Shown here piece after piece: positions 57,787 through 63,961 of a stretch of 63,961 nucleotides of DNA (within the stretch, counting starts at the first letter, position 1; every line of letters starts with the position of its first letter). The DNA is from 73-13 sp035556075 (GTDB lineage: Bacteria > Actinomycetota > Actinomycetes > Actinomycetales > Microbacteriaceae), in NCBI GenBank assembly GCA_035556075.1, contig DATMFQ010000050.1, positions 1-63,961 on the forward strand. The letters are read 5' to 3'. A program made the translations under genes and the position numbers. A model generated the notes under the pieces. The model was not told where the DNA came from. It saw only the letters and a program-made list of their open reading frames with translations, and ran no database searches.

Positions 57787-59673
57787 ATGGCTGGCTTGAT
57801 CCGTCGCTCCGACATCGACGAGGTCAAGTCCCGGACGAATATCGCCGACGTGGTCGGGGACTACGTCACGCTCCGCAGTGCCGGGGTGGGCTCGCTCAAG
57901 GGCCTGTGCCCGTTCCACGACGAGAAGAGCCCGAGCTTCAACGTCCGGCCGAGCGTCGGCTCGTTCCACTGCTTCGGCTGCGGAGAGGGCGGCGGGGTCA
58001 TCGACTTCCTCATGAAGATCGACCACCTCACCTTCCCGGAGGCGGTCGAGCGGCTCGCGCAGCGCGTCGGGGTTGAGCTGCACTACGAGGAGGGCAGTGG
58101 GCCCGCCGGTCAGGCAGGCAATCGGGCGCGGCTGCTGGCGGCGAATCTCGCGGCGGAGCAGTTCTTCATCGCCCAGCTCGCGACGCCGGAGGCCTCCCCG
58201 GGGCGGCGATTCCTCGGCGAGCGAGGGTTCGACCCCGCGGCGGCGGCGCGATTCGGCATCGGCTTCGCCCCGCGCGGCGGTGCGCTCGGACGTCACCTCA
58301 AGCAGCTCGGCTTCACGGAGGAGGAGCAGCTCGGCGCCGGCCTGGTCGGCCGTGGCGACCGCGGCGAGCTGTATGACCGCTTCCGCGGGCGGCTCATGTG
58401 GCCGATCCGGGACACGACGGGGCAGACCGTCGGCTTCGGCGCGCGCAAGCTCCTCGACGACGACCAGGGACCGAAGTACCTCAACACCCCGGAGACGGCG
58501 GTCTACCGCAAATCGCAGGTGCTCTACGGGCTCGACCTCGCTAAGCGGGACATCGCCCGCGAGCGGCGGGTCGTCGTCGTCGAGGGCTACACGGACGTCA
58601 TGGCCTGCCACCTGGCGGGGGAGACGACCGCGGTCGCGACCTGCGGCACGGCATTTGGCGTCGACCACATCAAGGTCGTCCGGCGGATCATGGGGGACAG
58701 CGCGGATGGCGGTCTGCATGCCGCGGGGGAAGTCGTCTTCACCTTCGATCCGGACGAGGCGGGGCAGAACGCTGCGAGCCGCGCCTTCGCCGAGGAGCAG
58801 CGGTTCGCGGCACAGACGTTCGTCGCGGTGGCGCCGGACGGGCTCGATCCCTGCGACCTGCGGCTGGCGCGCGGGGATGATGCGATCCGCGCGCTCATCG
58901 ATGCCCGGCGCCCCATGTTCGAATTCATGATCCGGCGTATCCTCAGCGGTTTCGACCTCGAGGCGGCGGAGGGCCGGGTGGCCGCGCTCCGTGCCGCGGC
59001 GCCCGTCGTCGCCGGCATCCGGGACCCGGCGCTCAAGGTCGAGTACGCGCGACTGCTCGCGCGGTGGACCGGCCTGGAGCCCGACCAGACGCTCAGCGCG
59101 GTCCGCAGCGTGCGGGCCCGCCCCGCATCGGTGCCGTCCAACGCCCCCGGGGCGCCGACCTACGGCACCGGGGCACCGACCGAGGCGCCGCCGGCCGCCA
59201 CCGCGAGCCTCGCGACGCTCCGCAATGACCCGAACACGCGGCTCGAGCGTGACGCGCTCATGGCGATCCTGCAGTATCCGCTCGAGGTCGGTGCTGACCT
59301 GGCCCGCCGAGCGCTTAGCGCGGCGTTCGCCGAACCGAGTCTCGCGGTGATCCGGGATGCCGCGGCGGTGTCCTTCGAGTACGCTGGCACGCCGCGCTGG
59401 CTCGAGGACATTGCGGGGGAGCTCCCGGAGGGCTTTAGCGGGCTGCTCCGAGAGCTGGCGGTCGCGCCGATCCCCGCGAGCCAGGAGGCGTTGCCGCGCT
59501 ATGTCCGTGGCATTGTCGCGAGCCTCGTCGACCGGGAGCTGCTGCGACGCAAGCGCGAGGCGCTCGGCGCACTGCAGCGGCTCGATCGGACCGCCGATGC
59601 GGAGCGGTTCACGCAGCTGCAGCAGGAGCTCATCGACATCGACCGGCAGCGCGCCGCCAGTCGGAGCGACTAG
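57787..59673 (+). CDS. dnaG: DNA primase
   Basis: Makes RNA primers at the fork. The 628-residue protein has the N-terminal zinc-binding domain (LCPFHDEKSPSFNV and FHCFGCGEGGGVIDF), the RNA polymerase domain with a TOPRIM core (VVVVEGYTDVMACHLAG and FTFDPDEAGQNAA), a Pro/Ala-rich linker and a C-terminal helicase-binding domain. The TAG stop forms the start of the next -10 box. Confidence 0.96.
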   Translation: MAGLIRRSDIDEVKSRTNIADVVGDYVTLRSAGVGSLKGLCPFHDEKSPSFNVRPSVGSFHCFGCGEGGGVIDFLMKIDHLTFPEAVERLAQRVGVELHYEEGSGPAGQAGNRARLLAANLAAEQFFIAQLATPEASPGRRFLGERGFDPAAAARFGIGFAPRGGALGRHLKQLGFTEEEQLGAGLVGRGDRGELYDRFRGRLMWPIRDTTGQTVGFGARKLLDDDQGPKYLNTPETAVYRKSQVLYGLDLAKRDIARERRVVVVEGYTDVMACHLAGETTAVATCGTAFGVDHIKVVRRIMGDSADGGLHAAGEVVFTFDPDEAGQNAASRAFAEEQRFAAQTFVAVAPDGLDPCDLRLARGDDAIRALIDARRPMFEFMIRRILSGFDLEAAEGRVAALRAAAPVVAGIRDPALKVEYARLLARWTGLEPDQTLSAVRSVRARPASVPSNAPGAPTYGTGAPTEAPPAATASLATLRNDPNTRLERDALMAILQYPLEVGADLARRALSAAFAEPSLAVIRDAAAVSFEYAGTPRWLEDIAGELPEGFSGLLRELAVAPIPASQEALPRYVRGIVASLVDRELLRRKREALGALQRLDRTADAERFTQLQQELIDIDRQRAASRSD

Positions 59674-59676
59674 CCT
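59671..59676 (+). promoter_or_regulatory. -10 box TAGCCT, overlapping the dnaG stop
   Basis: TAGCCT lies 7 nt before GTG 59684. Its TAG is the dnaG stop codon. Confidence 0.55.
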
Positions 59677-59683
59677 GAATGCC

Positions 59684-60505
59684 GTGACCGAGCTCGCCGT
59701 GTCCGCCAGTGATCTGTCGCTGCGCTACCACACCGCCAGTCAGCTCGTTCGGGCCAAGGCCGTCGACGGCGTCGACCTCGAGCTGCGGCTCGGGGAGCTG
59801 CTCGCCGTTGTCGGAGAGACCGGCTCTGGCAAGTCAACCCTCGCCCGTGCCGTCGCCGTGCAGGCCGGGATCGTCGGCGACCGCCGCTCGCCCGTCATCT
59901 CCGGCGGCAGCCTCAATGTCCTCGGCCAGGAATTGCGGGGGATCTCCGCTCGCCGTCGCCGGCGGCTCCAGGGTCGCGTCGGCTACCTGCGACAAGAGGC
60001 CGGACAGCACCTCGCGCCGCGGCTGACGGTCGAGGAGAACATCATCGAACCGATCTACGCGATCGACCGTGGCTTCGACCGTATGCGGGCCGGGGCCCAT
60101 GCCGCGAGCCTGCTCGATGCGGTGCACCTGCCGCTGTCGATGCTCGACGCGCTCCCGCACGAGCTTTCCAAGGGGCAGCGCCAGCGCGTCGCGATCGCCA
60201 GGTCGCTCGTGCTCGAGCCCGAGGTGCTGGTCGCCGACGACCCGACCGCGGGCATTGACGTGACCGTCCGCGGCCAGATTTTGGACGTGCTGGCGCAGTT
60301 GCAGCGACACCACGCATTCGCCGCGCTCGTCGTCACGGCGGATCTCGCCGAGGTGCGGCGGATCACCGACCGGGTCGCGGTCATGCAGATGGGGCGCATC
60401 GTCGGGATCGGCCCGGTCGATGAGGTCTTTGACGACCCGTTCCACCCGTATGTGCGGCGACTGGGGGAGTCGCTCGGCGCGGTGTCCATACGCGACGACG
60501 GCTGA
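59684..60505 (+). CDS. orphan ABC ATPase with degenerate catalytic motifs
   Basis: This 273-residue protein resembles the ATPases of oligopeptide transporters. Walker A is intact (VVGETGSGKSTLARAV). The other motifs deviate. The signature reads LSKGQRQRVAIARSL. Walker B reads VLVADDPTAGIDV, with Asp in place of the catalytic Glu. The switch region reads LVVTADLAEVRRI, where relatives have His. So it can probably bind ATP, but hydrolysis may be slow or absent. No permease or binding protein is nearby. It may be a regulator rather than a transporter part. Convergent with the DUF3043 gene 18 bp away. Confidence 0.85.
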   Translation: MTELAVSASDLSLRYHTASQLVRAKAVDGVDLELRLGELLAVVGETGSGKSTLARAVAVQAGIVGDRRSPVISGGSLNVLGQELRGISARRRRRLQGRVGYLRQEAGQHLAPRLTVEENIIEPIYAIDRGFDRMRAGAHAASLLDAVHLPLSMLDALPHELSKGQRQRVAIARSLVLEPEVLVADDPTAGIDVTVRGQILDVLAQLQRHHAFAALVVTADLAEVRRITDRVAVMQMGRIVGIGPVDEVFDDPFHPYVRRLGESLGAVSIRDDG

Positions 60506-60523
60506 CGGGACAGCGCCGAGGGC

Positions 60524-61072
60524 CTACGGGTCCTCGGGGAATTTGAAGCGCTTGACCTGCGGCTTCGGCATGCGCATGAGGCGCAGCTGTAGGGCGCGCG
60601 TCGCAGCGTACCAGCGCACCTTCTCGGCCCGGTCGCCCCAGCGCGCCTGTACCTTGCGCTGCAGTCGCTGGGCGAGCATCGCCGTGTCGAGGATGATGAG
60701 GGCGAAGAAGCCGAAAAGAACGTACGTGACGTATTCCTGCATCGCCGGGATCGGCACATACATGAGCACGATGACGACGAACATGATCGGGATGACGAAC
60801 TCGCCGACGTTGAGGCGCGCGTCGACGTAGTCGCGCACCCAGCGCTTTTGCGGCCCGCGATCGCGCTGCGGGAGGTAGCGCTCGTCACCAGCGGCATAGC
60901 CGGCATTCGCCTTCGCGCGGTGCTCGGCGTCGCGCTCCCGCGCCACCCGCCTGGCCTCCTTGCGGTCCGCGACGACGATCGGGCGACGATTCTCCGCCTC
61001 GCGAGCCTTGCGGCTCGGGGTCGGCCGCCCCTTCCCCGCAGGGGCCTGGGTCTCAGTCTGGTCGTCGCTCAT
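60524..61072 (-). CDS. DUF3043 membrane protein
   Basis: This 182-residue actinobacterial protein has a basic N-terminus (PTPSRKAREAENRRPIV and DRKEARRVARERDAEHRAK), the conserved DERYLPQRDRGPQKRWVRDYVDAR, two membrane helices (about 92-110 and 116-135) and a basic C-terminus. Function unknown; the family is restricted to Actinobacteria. Its -10 box overlaps that of the divergent dipeptidase gene. Confidence 0.9.
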   Translation of the reverse strand: MSDDQTETQAPAGKGRPTPSRKAREAENRRPIVVADRKEARRVARERDAEHRAKANAGYAAGDERYLPQRDRGPQKRWVRDYVDARLNVGEFVIPIMFVVIVLMYVPIPAMQEYVTYVLFGFFALIILDTAMLAQRLQRKVQARWGDRAEKVRWYAATRALQLRLMRMPKPQVKRFKFPEDP

Positions 61073-61079
61073 GGCCCCT

Positions 61080-61087
61080 TAAGATTA
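61080..61087. promoter_or_regulatory. divergent promoter with overlapping -10 boxes
   Basis: TAAGATTA contains TAAGAT on the plus strand (61080-61085), 7 nt before ATG 61093. It also contains TAATCT on the minus strand (61082-61087), 9 nt before ATG 61072. The start codons are only 20 bp apart. Confidence 0.6.
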
Positions 61088-61092
61088 CCCGC

Positions 61093-62511
61093 ATGTCGGC
61101 CCGACTCCCATCCGAGCCCACCCGTCAGCGCCTTGCCGAGGCCGTCACGGCGGGGATGCCCGCTGCGATCGCCGACCTCGCGCGACTCGTGCGCATCCCC
61201 TCCGTGTCCTGGGACGGATTCGACCAGGCACACGTCGACTCGAGTGCGAATGCGGTGGCGACGCTGCTCACGGAGCTCCAGTTGTTCGACCGGGTCGCGA
61301 TCGAGCGCGGGACCAATCCCGACGCGACGCCCGGCCGTCCGGCCGTGCTCGCCACGCGCGCGGCGAAGCCCGGGATGCCGACGGTCCTGCTCTATGCGCA
61401 TCACGACGTGCAGCCGCCGGGTGCCGACGAGGACTGGGACAGCCCGCCGTATGAGCCGACGTTGCGCTCGACGCCGACCGGGGATCGGCTGCACGGGCGC
61501 GGCGCCGCCGACGACAAGGCCGGCGTCATGACGCATATCGCTGCGTTGCGTGCGCTGGTCGAGGCGCACGGCGAGGCTCCTGGGATCGGGATCGCCGTGT
61601 TCATCGAGGGGGAGGAGGAATTCGGTTCGCGCTCGTTCCGCGACTTCATCGAGCGCCACCGCGCGGCGCTGGACGCCGAGGTGATCATCGTCGCGGACTC
61701 CGACAACTGGGACCACGAGACCCCCGCCATCACCGCGAGCCTGCGCGGCAATGTGACGTTCACCCTCACGGTGCGCACACTCGAGCACGCCTCCCACTCC
61801 GGCATGTTCGGCGGCGCGGTCCCCGACGCGACCCTGTCGGCCATCCAGCTCCTCGCCACGCTCTGGGACGCCGAAGGTGCCGTCGCCGTGGACGGGCTTG
61901 CGGCGTTTGCGGGCGCCACCGGGGCGACGCCCGACTACCCCGAACCGCAGCTGCGCGCCGACGCCGGCCTGCTCGATGGAGTGCGGCCGATCGGCCGTGG
62001 GGAGCTGCTCGACCGGATCTGGCACCAGCCCGCCATCACCGTCACCGGGATGGACCTGCCGTCGGTGCGGGACGCCTCGAACACCCTGACACCCGTAGTC
62101 CGCATCAAGGTCAGCGCGCGGATTGCGCCGGGACAGTCGGCGGAGGCCGGGTATGACGCGATCGCGTCGCACCTCAAGCACCACGCCCCGCATGGCGCCG
62201 TCCTCAGCTTCGAGGACGTCGTCACGGGCGAGCCGTTCCGTGTCGACACCGACGCGCCCGCCTACCTCCTCGCCAAGGACGCCATGGCGGCTGGCTGGGG
62301 GCGCGATCCAGTCGAGATGGGCATCGGAGGCTCCATCCCATTCATCCCGACGCTCGTCGACGTCTTTCCCCGCGCCCAGATCCTCGTCACCGGGGTCGAG
62401 GACCCGGACACGCGGGCGCACAGCCCAAACGAGTCGCTGCACCTCGGCGTCTTCCGACGCGCGGTCCTCAGCGAGGCACTGCTCCTCACCGCGCTTGAAG
62501 GACGGGAGTAG
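61093..62511 (+). CDS. M20 family dipeptidase
   Basis: Zinc-dependent peptidase of the carnosinase-like M20 branch. The 472-residue protein has YAHHDVQPPG (first metal ligands), HGRGAADDKAGVMTH with the bridging Asp, EGEEEFGSRSF with catalytic and metal Glu, and a late GIGGSIPFIPTLVDVF. A lid/dimerisation domain lies in between (HASHSGMFGGAVPDA). No signal peptide, so cytoplasmic. The TAG stop forms the start of the erpA-type gene's -10 box. Confidence 0.94.
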   Translation: MSARLPSEPTRQRLAEAVTAGMPAAIADLARLVRIPSVSWDGFDQAHVDSSANAVATLLTELQLFDRVAIERGTNPDATPGRPAVLATRAAKPGMPTVLLYAHHDVQPPGADEDWDSPPYEPTLRSTPTGDRLHGRGAADDKAGVMTHIAALRALVEAHGEAPGIGIAVFIEGEEEFGSRSFRDFIERHRAALDAEVIIVADSDNWDHETPAITASLRGNVTFTLTVRTLEHASHSGMFGGAVPDATLSAIQLLATLWDAEGAVAVDGLAAFAGATGATPDYPEPQLRADAGLLDGVRPIGRGELLDRIWHQPAITVTGMDLPSVRDASNTLTPVVRIKVSARIAPGQSAEAGYDAIASHLKHHAPHGAVLSFEDVVTGEPFRVDTDAPAYLLAKDAMAAGWGRDPVEMGIGGSIPFIPTLVDVFPRAQILVTGVEDPDTRAHSPNESLHLGVFRRAVLSEALLLTALEGRE

Positions 62512-62514
62512 AAT
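62509..62514 (+). promoter_or_regulatory. -10 box TAGAAT, overlapping the dipeptidase stop
   Basis: TAGAAT lies 6 nt before ATG 62521. Its TAG is the stop codon of the dipeptidase gene. Confidence 0.6.
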
Positions 62515-62520
62515 CGCCGT

Positions 62521-62904
62521 ATGTCCGACACCCTCCTCCTCACCCCGACGACCGAGACGCCGGAGCACGGCGTACGCCTGACGGCCCCCGCGGCCGAGAA
62601 GGTGGCACGACTGCTGCATCAGGAAGGCCGTGACGACCTTCGGCTGCGCCTTGCAGTGCAGTCCGGCGGCTGCTCGGGCCTCGTCTACCAGCTCTACTTC
62701 GATGAGCGGACCCTCGACGGCGACGCGATCGTCGAGTTCCCGACCGAGGCTGGCCAGGGCGTCGAGATCGTCGTCGACCGCATGAGCACGGCCTACGTCG
62801 AGGGTGCTGTCGTGGACTTCGAGGATTCGATCCAGAAGCAGGGCTTCACGATCGACAACCCGAATGCGGCGGGCTCGTGTGCCTGCGGCGACTCGTTCCA
62901 CTGA
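62521..62904 (+). CDS. erpA: A-type iron-sulfur carrier protein (HesB/IscA/ErpA)
   Basis: Carries Fe-S clusters to target enzymes. The 127-residue protein has the three conserved Cys of the family: one in SGGCSGLVYQLYFDE and two in the C-terminal SCACGDSFH. The sequence between them (VDRMSTAYVEGAVVDFEDS) is typical. It is next to the cytochrome oxidase genes, as in other Actinobacteria. ErpA versus IscA cannot be separated by sequence alone. Confidence 0.92.
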   Translation: MSDTLLLTPTTETPEHGVRLTAPAAEKVARLLHQEGRDDLRLRLAVQSGGCSGLVYQLYFDERTLDGDAIVEFPTEAGQGVEIVVDRMSTAYVEGAVVDFEDSIQKQGFTIDNPNAAGSCACGDSFH

Positions 62905-62909
62905 GCCGG

Positions 62910-62915
62910 TAGGGT
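62910..62915 (+). promoter_or_regulatory. -10 box TAGGGT of ctaC
   Basis: TAGGGT lies 7 nt before GTG 62923, leaderless, in the 18-bp gap after erpA. Confidence 0.5.
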
Positions 62916-62922
62916 AGGAATC

Positions 62923-63813
62923 GTGCGTTCAACTCGGCGTCGGAACTGGCTGCTCCTCCCACTCGGCATCACCACCGCGATCCTCTTGGCCGCCTGCACC
63001 CCGCAGGAGCAGGCCGGGTTCTTCCCGCAGGGTGAGGCCTTCGGCGACGGCCCGGTGACGAATCACACTGACCGGATGACCGGCCTCTGGTCGACGTCCT
63101 GGACGGTGCTGCTCATCGTCGGGCTCATCGTCTGGGGCCTGCTGCTGTGGGCGCTCATCGTCTACCGCCGCCGCCGCGGCCAGACCGGGCTGCCGGTGCA
63201 GATGCGGTACAACATGCCGATCGAGTTCCTCTACACGGTCATCCCGTTCATCCTCATCATCGGCTTCTTCGCGTTCACGGCGCGGGACATCACCGCGATC
63301 GAGTCGGAGCCGGCTGGGGGATCGGACATCCACATCTCGGCATTCGGCAAGCAGTGGTCGTGGGACTTCAACTACCTCGACGAGGACGTCCACGTCAGCG
63401 GCGTGCAGGCGCAGTACGGCCCGGACGGCACGCTCGACGGCCAGAATGTCCCGACCCTCGTGCTGCCGGTCGGGAAGTCGGTCCAGGTCGACCTCGAGGC
63501 GCGGGATGTGATCCACAGCTTCTGGGTCGTGGACTTCCTCTACAAGAAGGACATGATTCCCGGCAAGACCAACGTGATGTACTTCACGCCGACGAAGGAA
63601 GGCTCCTACCTCGGCAAGTGCGCTGAGCTCTGCGGGGAGTACCACGCGCAGATGCTCTTCAAGGTCGATGTCGTCTCCGAGGCGGAGTACGGGGACTTCA
63701 TTGCCGCGCTCAAGGCCGACCCTGGGTCGCAGGGGATCCTCGGCCATGAGTACGACCGGAATCAGAACTTCCCGCAGGACGGGATCCACTCGCTGGAGGA
63801 CGCTGACCGATGA
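62923..63813 (+). CDS. ctaC: cytochrome c oxidase subunit II
   Basis: Receives electrons from cytochrome c at its CuA centre. The 296-residue protein has a lipoprotein signal (TTAILLAACTPQ), two membrane helices (about 60-80 and 98-120) and a C-terminal cupredoxin domain. The CuA ligands are in CAELCGEYHAQM, preceded by HSFWVVDF. It overlaps ctaD by 4 bp (ATGA). Confidence 0.96.
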   Translation: MRSTRRRNWLLLPLGITTAILLAACTPQEQAGFFPQGEAFGDGPVTNHTDRMTGLWSTSWTVLLIVGLIVWGLLLWALIVYRRRRGQTGLPVQMRYNMPIEFLYTVIPFILIIGFFAFTARDITAIESEPAGGSDIHISAFGKQWSWDFNYLDEDVHVSGVQAQYGPDGTLDGQNVPTLVLPVGKSVQVDLEARDVIHSFWVVDFLYKKDMIPGKTNVMYFTPTKEGSYLGKCAELCGEYHAQMLFKVDVVSEAEYGDFIAALKADPGSQGILGHEYDRNQNFPQDGIHSLEDADR

Positions 63814-63961
63814 CGAGCACACTCATCAACCCAGAGACCGGGATCGCTCCCGGACGCAAGGTCGAGCGCAAGGGGAACGTGCTCGCCAAGTGGATCACCT
63901 CCACGGACCACAAGGTCATCGGGTACATGTACCTGATCACGTCGTTCATCTGGTTCCTCAT
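63810..63961 (+). CDS. ctaD: cytochrome c oxidase subunit I, 5' end only
   Basis: The first 50 codons are present before the window ends. After a short N-terminal tail the sequence reads ITSTDHKVIGYMYLITSF, the diagnostic start of the first membrane helix of subunit I. The ATG overlaps the ctaC stop, as in a standard ctaC-ctaD operon. Confidence 0.93.
   Translation, partial: MTSTLINPETGIAPGRKVERKGNVLAKWITSTDHKVIGYMYLITSFIWFL

Overview
The window is about 64 kb of very GC-rich, densely packed chromosomal DNA from an actinobacterium, most likely Micrococcales and probably Microbacteriaceae or a close relative. The evidence is the GC content, actinobacterial-type proteins (DUF3097, DUF3043, DUF2510, the SecD/SecF and Rel forms, a Gly-Cys-Val tRNA cluster), the gene order, and leaderless promoters: a TANNNT -10 box sits 6-9 nt before the start codon of more than 20 genes. 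No rRNA, CRISPR, prophage or insertion sequence was seen, and no gene-free gap exceeds 300 bp.

Layout. 1-244: end of a tRNA-Gly, then tRNA-Cys and tRNA-Val, with a terminator. 363-2453: small proteins and DUF3097. 2546-8157: thrS, a HIT protein, pdxS-pdxT (vitamin B6) and an aspartase. 8168-16745: yebC, ruvC-ruvA-ruvB (Holliday junction processing), yajC-secD-secF (export) and rel (ppGpp). 16724-19390 (minus): an AbiEi-like protein, a DUF349 protein and a cyclophilin-type isomerase. 19472-22022: rarA, a DUF2510 protein and rpsD behind a 200-nt leader. 22111-25317: an accessory ferredoxin-reductase-like flavoprotein and a NatAB-like exporter. 25396-36854: alaS, ruvX, mltG and the shikimate genes aroE, aroC, aroK and aroB, with a P-type ATPase between aroE and aroC. 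36864-40431: HIT, phoH, ybeY, a CorC-like protein and era. 40607-43027: panD and a GntR/ABC-2 operon on the minus strand. 43102-44987: leuA behind a leader-peptide attenuator. 44969-50379: an NmrA-like protein, recO, a HipBA module, uppS and glyS. 50415-55251: nitroreductase, a DUF255 protein, an MFS transporter and a FrnE-like oxidoreductase. 55329-60505: dus, dgt, dnaG and a degenerate ABC ATPase. 60524-61072: DUF3043. 61093-63961: M20 dipeptidase, an A-type iron-sulfur carrier, ctaC and the start of ctaD.

Most of this is conserved housekeeping: translation, recombination and replication, secretion, stringent response, aromatic and leucine biosynthesis, and respiration. The accessory parts sit as insertions between conserved blocks: 22111-25317, the P-type ATPase, the GntR/ABC operon, HipBA, and the nitroreductase-to-FrnE group.

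The most interesting regulatory structure is the leuA leader. A leaderless 14-codon peptide gene has four consecutive Leu codons whose RNA is complementary to the leuA ribosome-binding site. It is followed by two interleaved stems that could form a pseudoknot. Also notable are six TAG stop codons that double as the first bases of the next gene's -10 box, a divergent promoter pair with overlapping -10 boxes, and an ABC ATPase lacking two catalytic residues.
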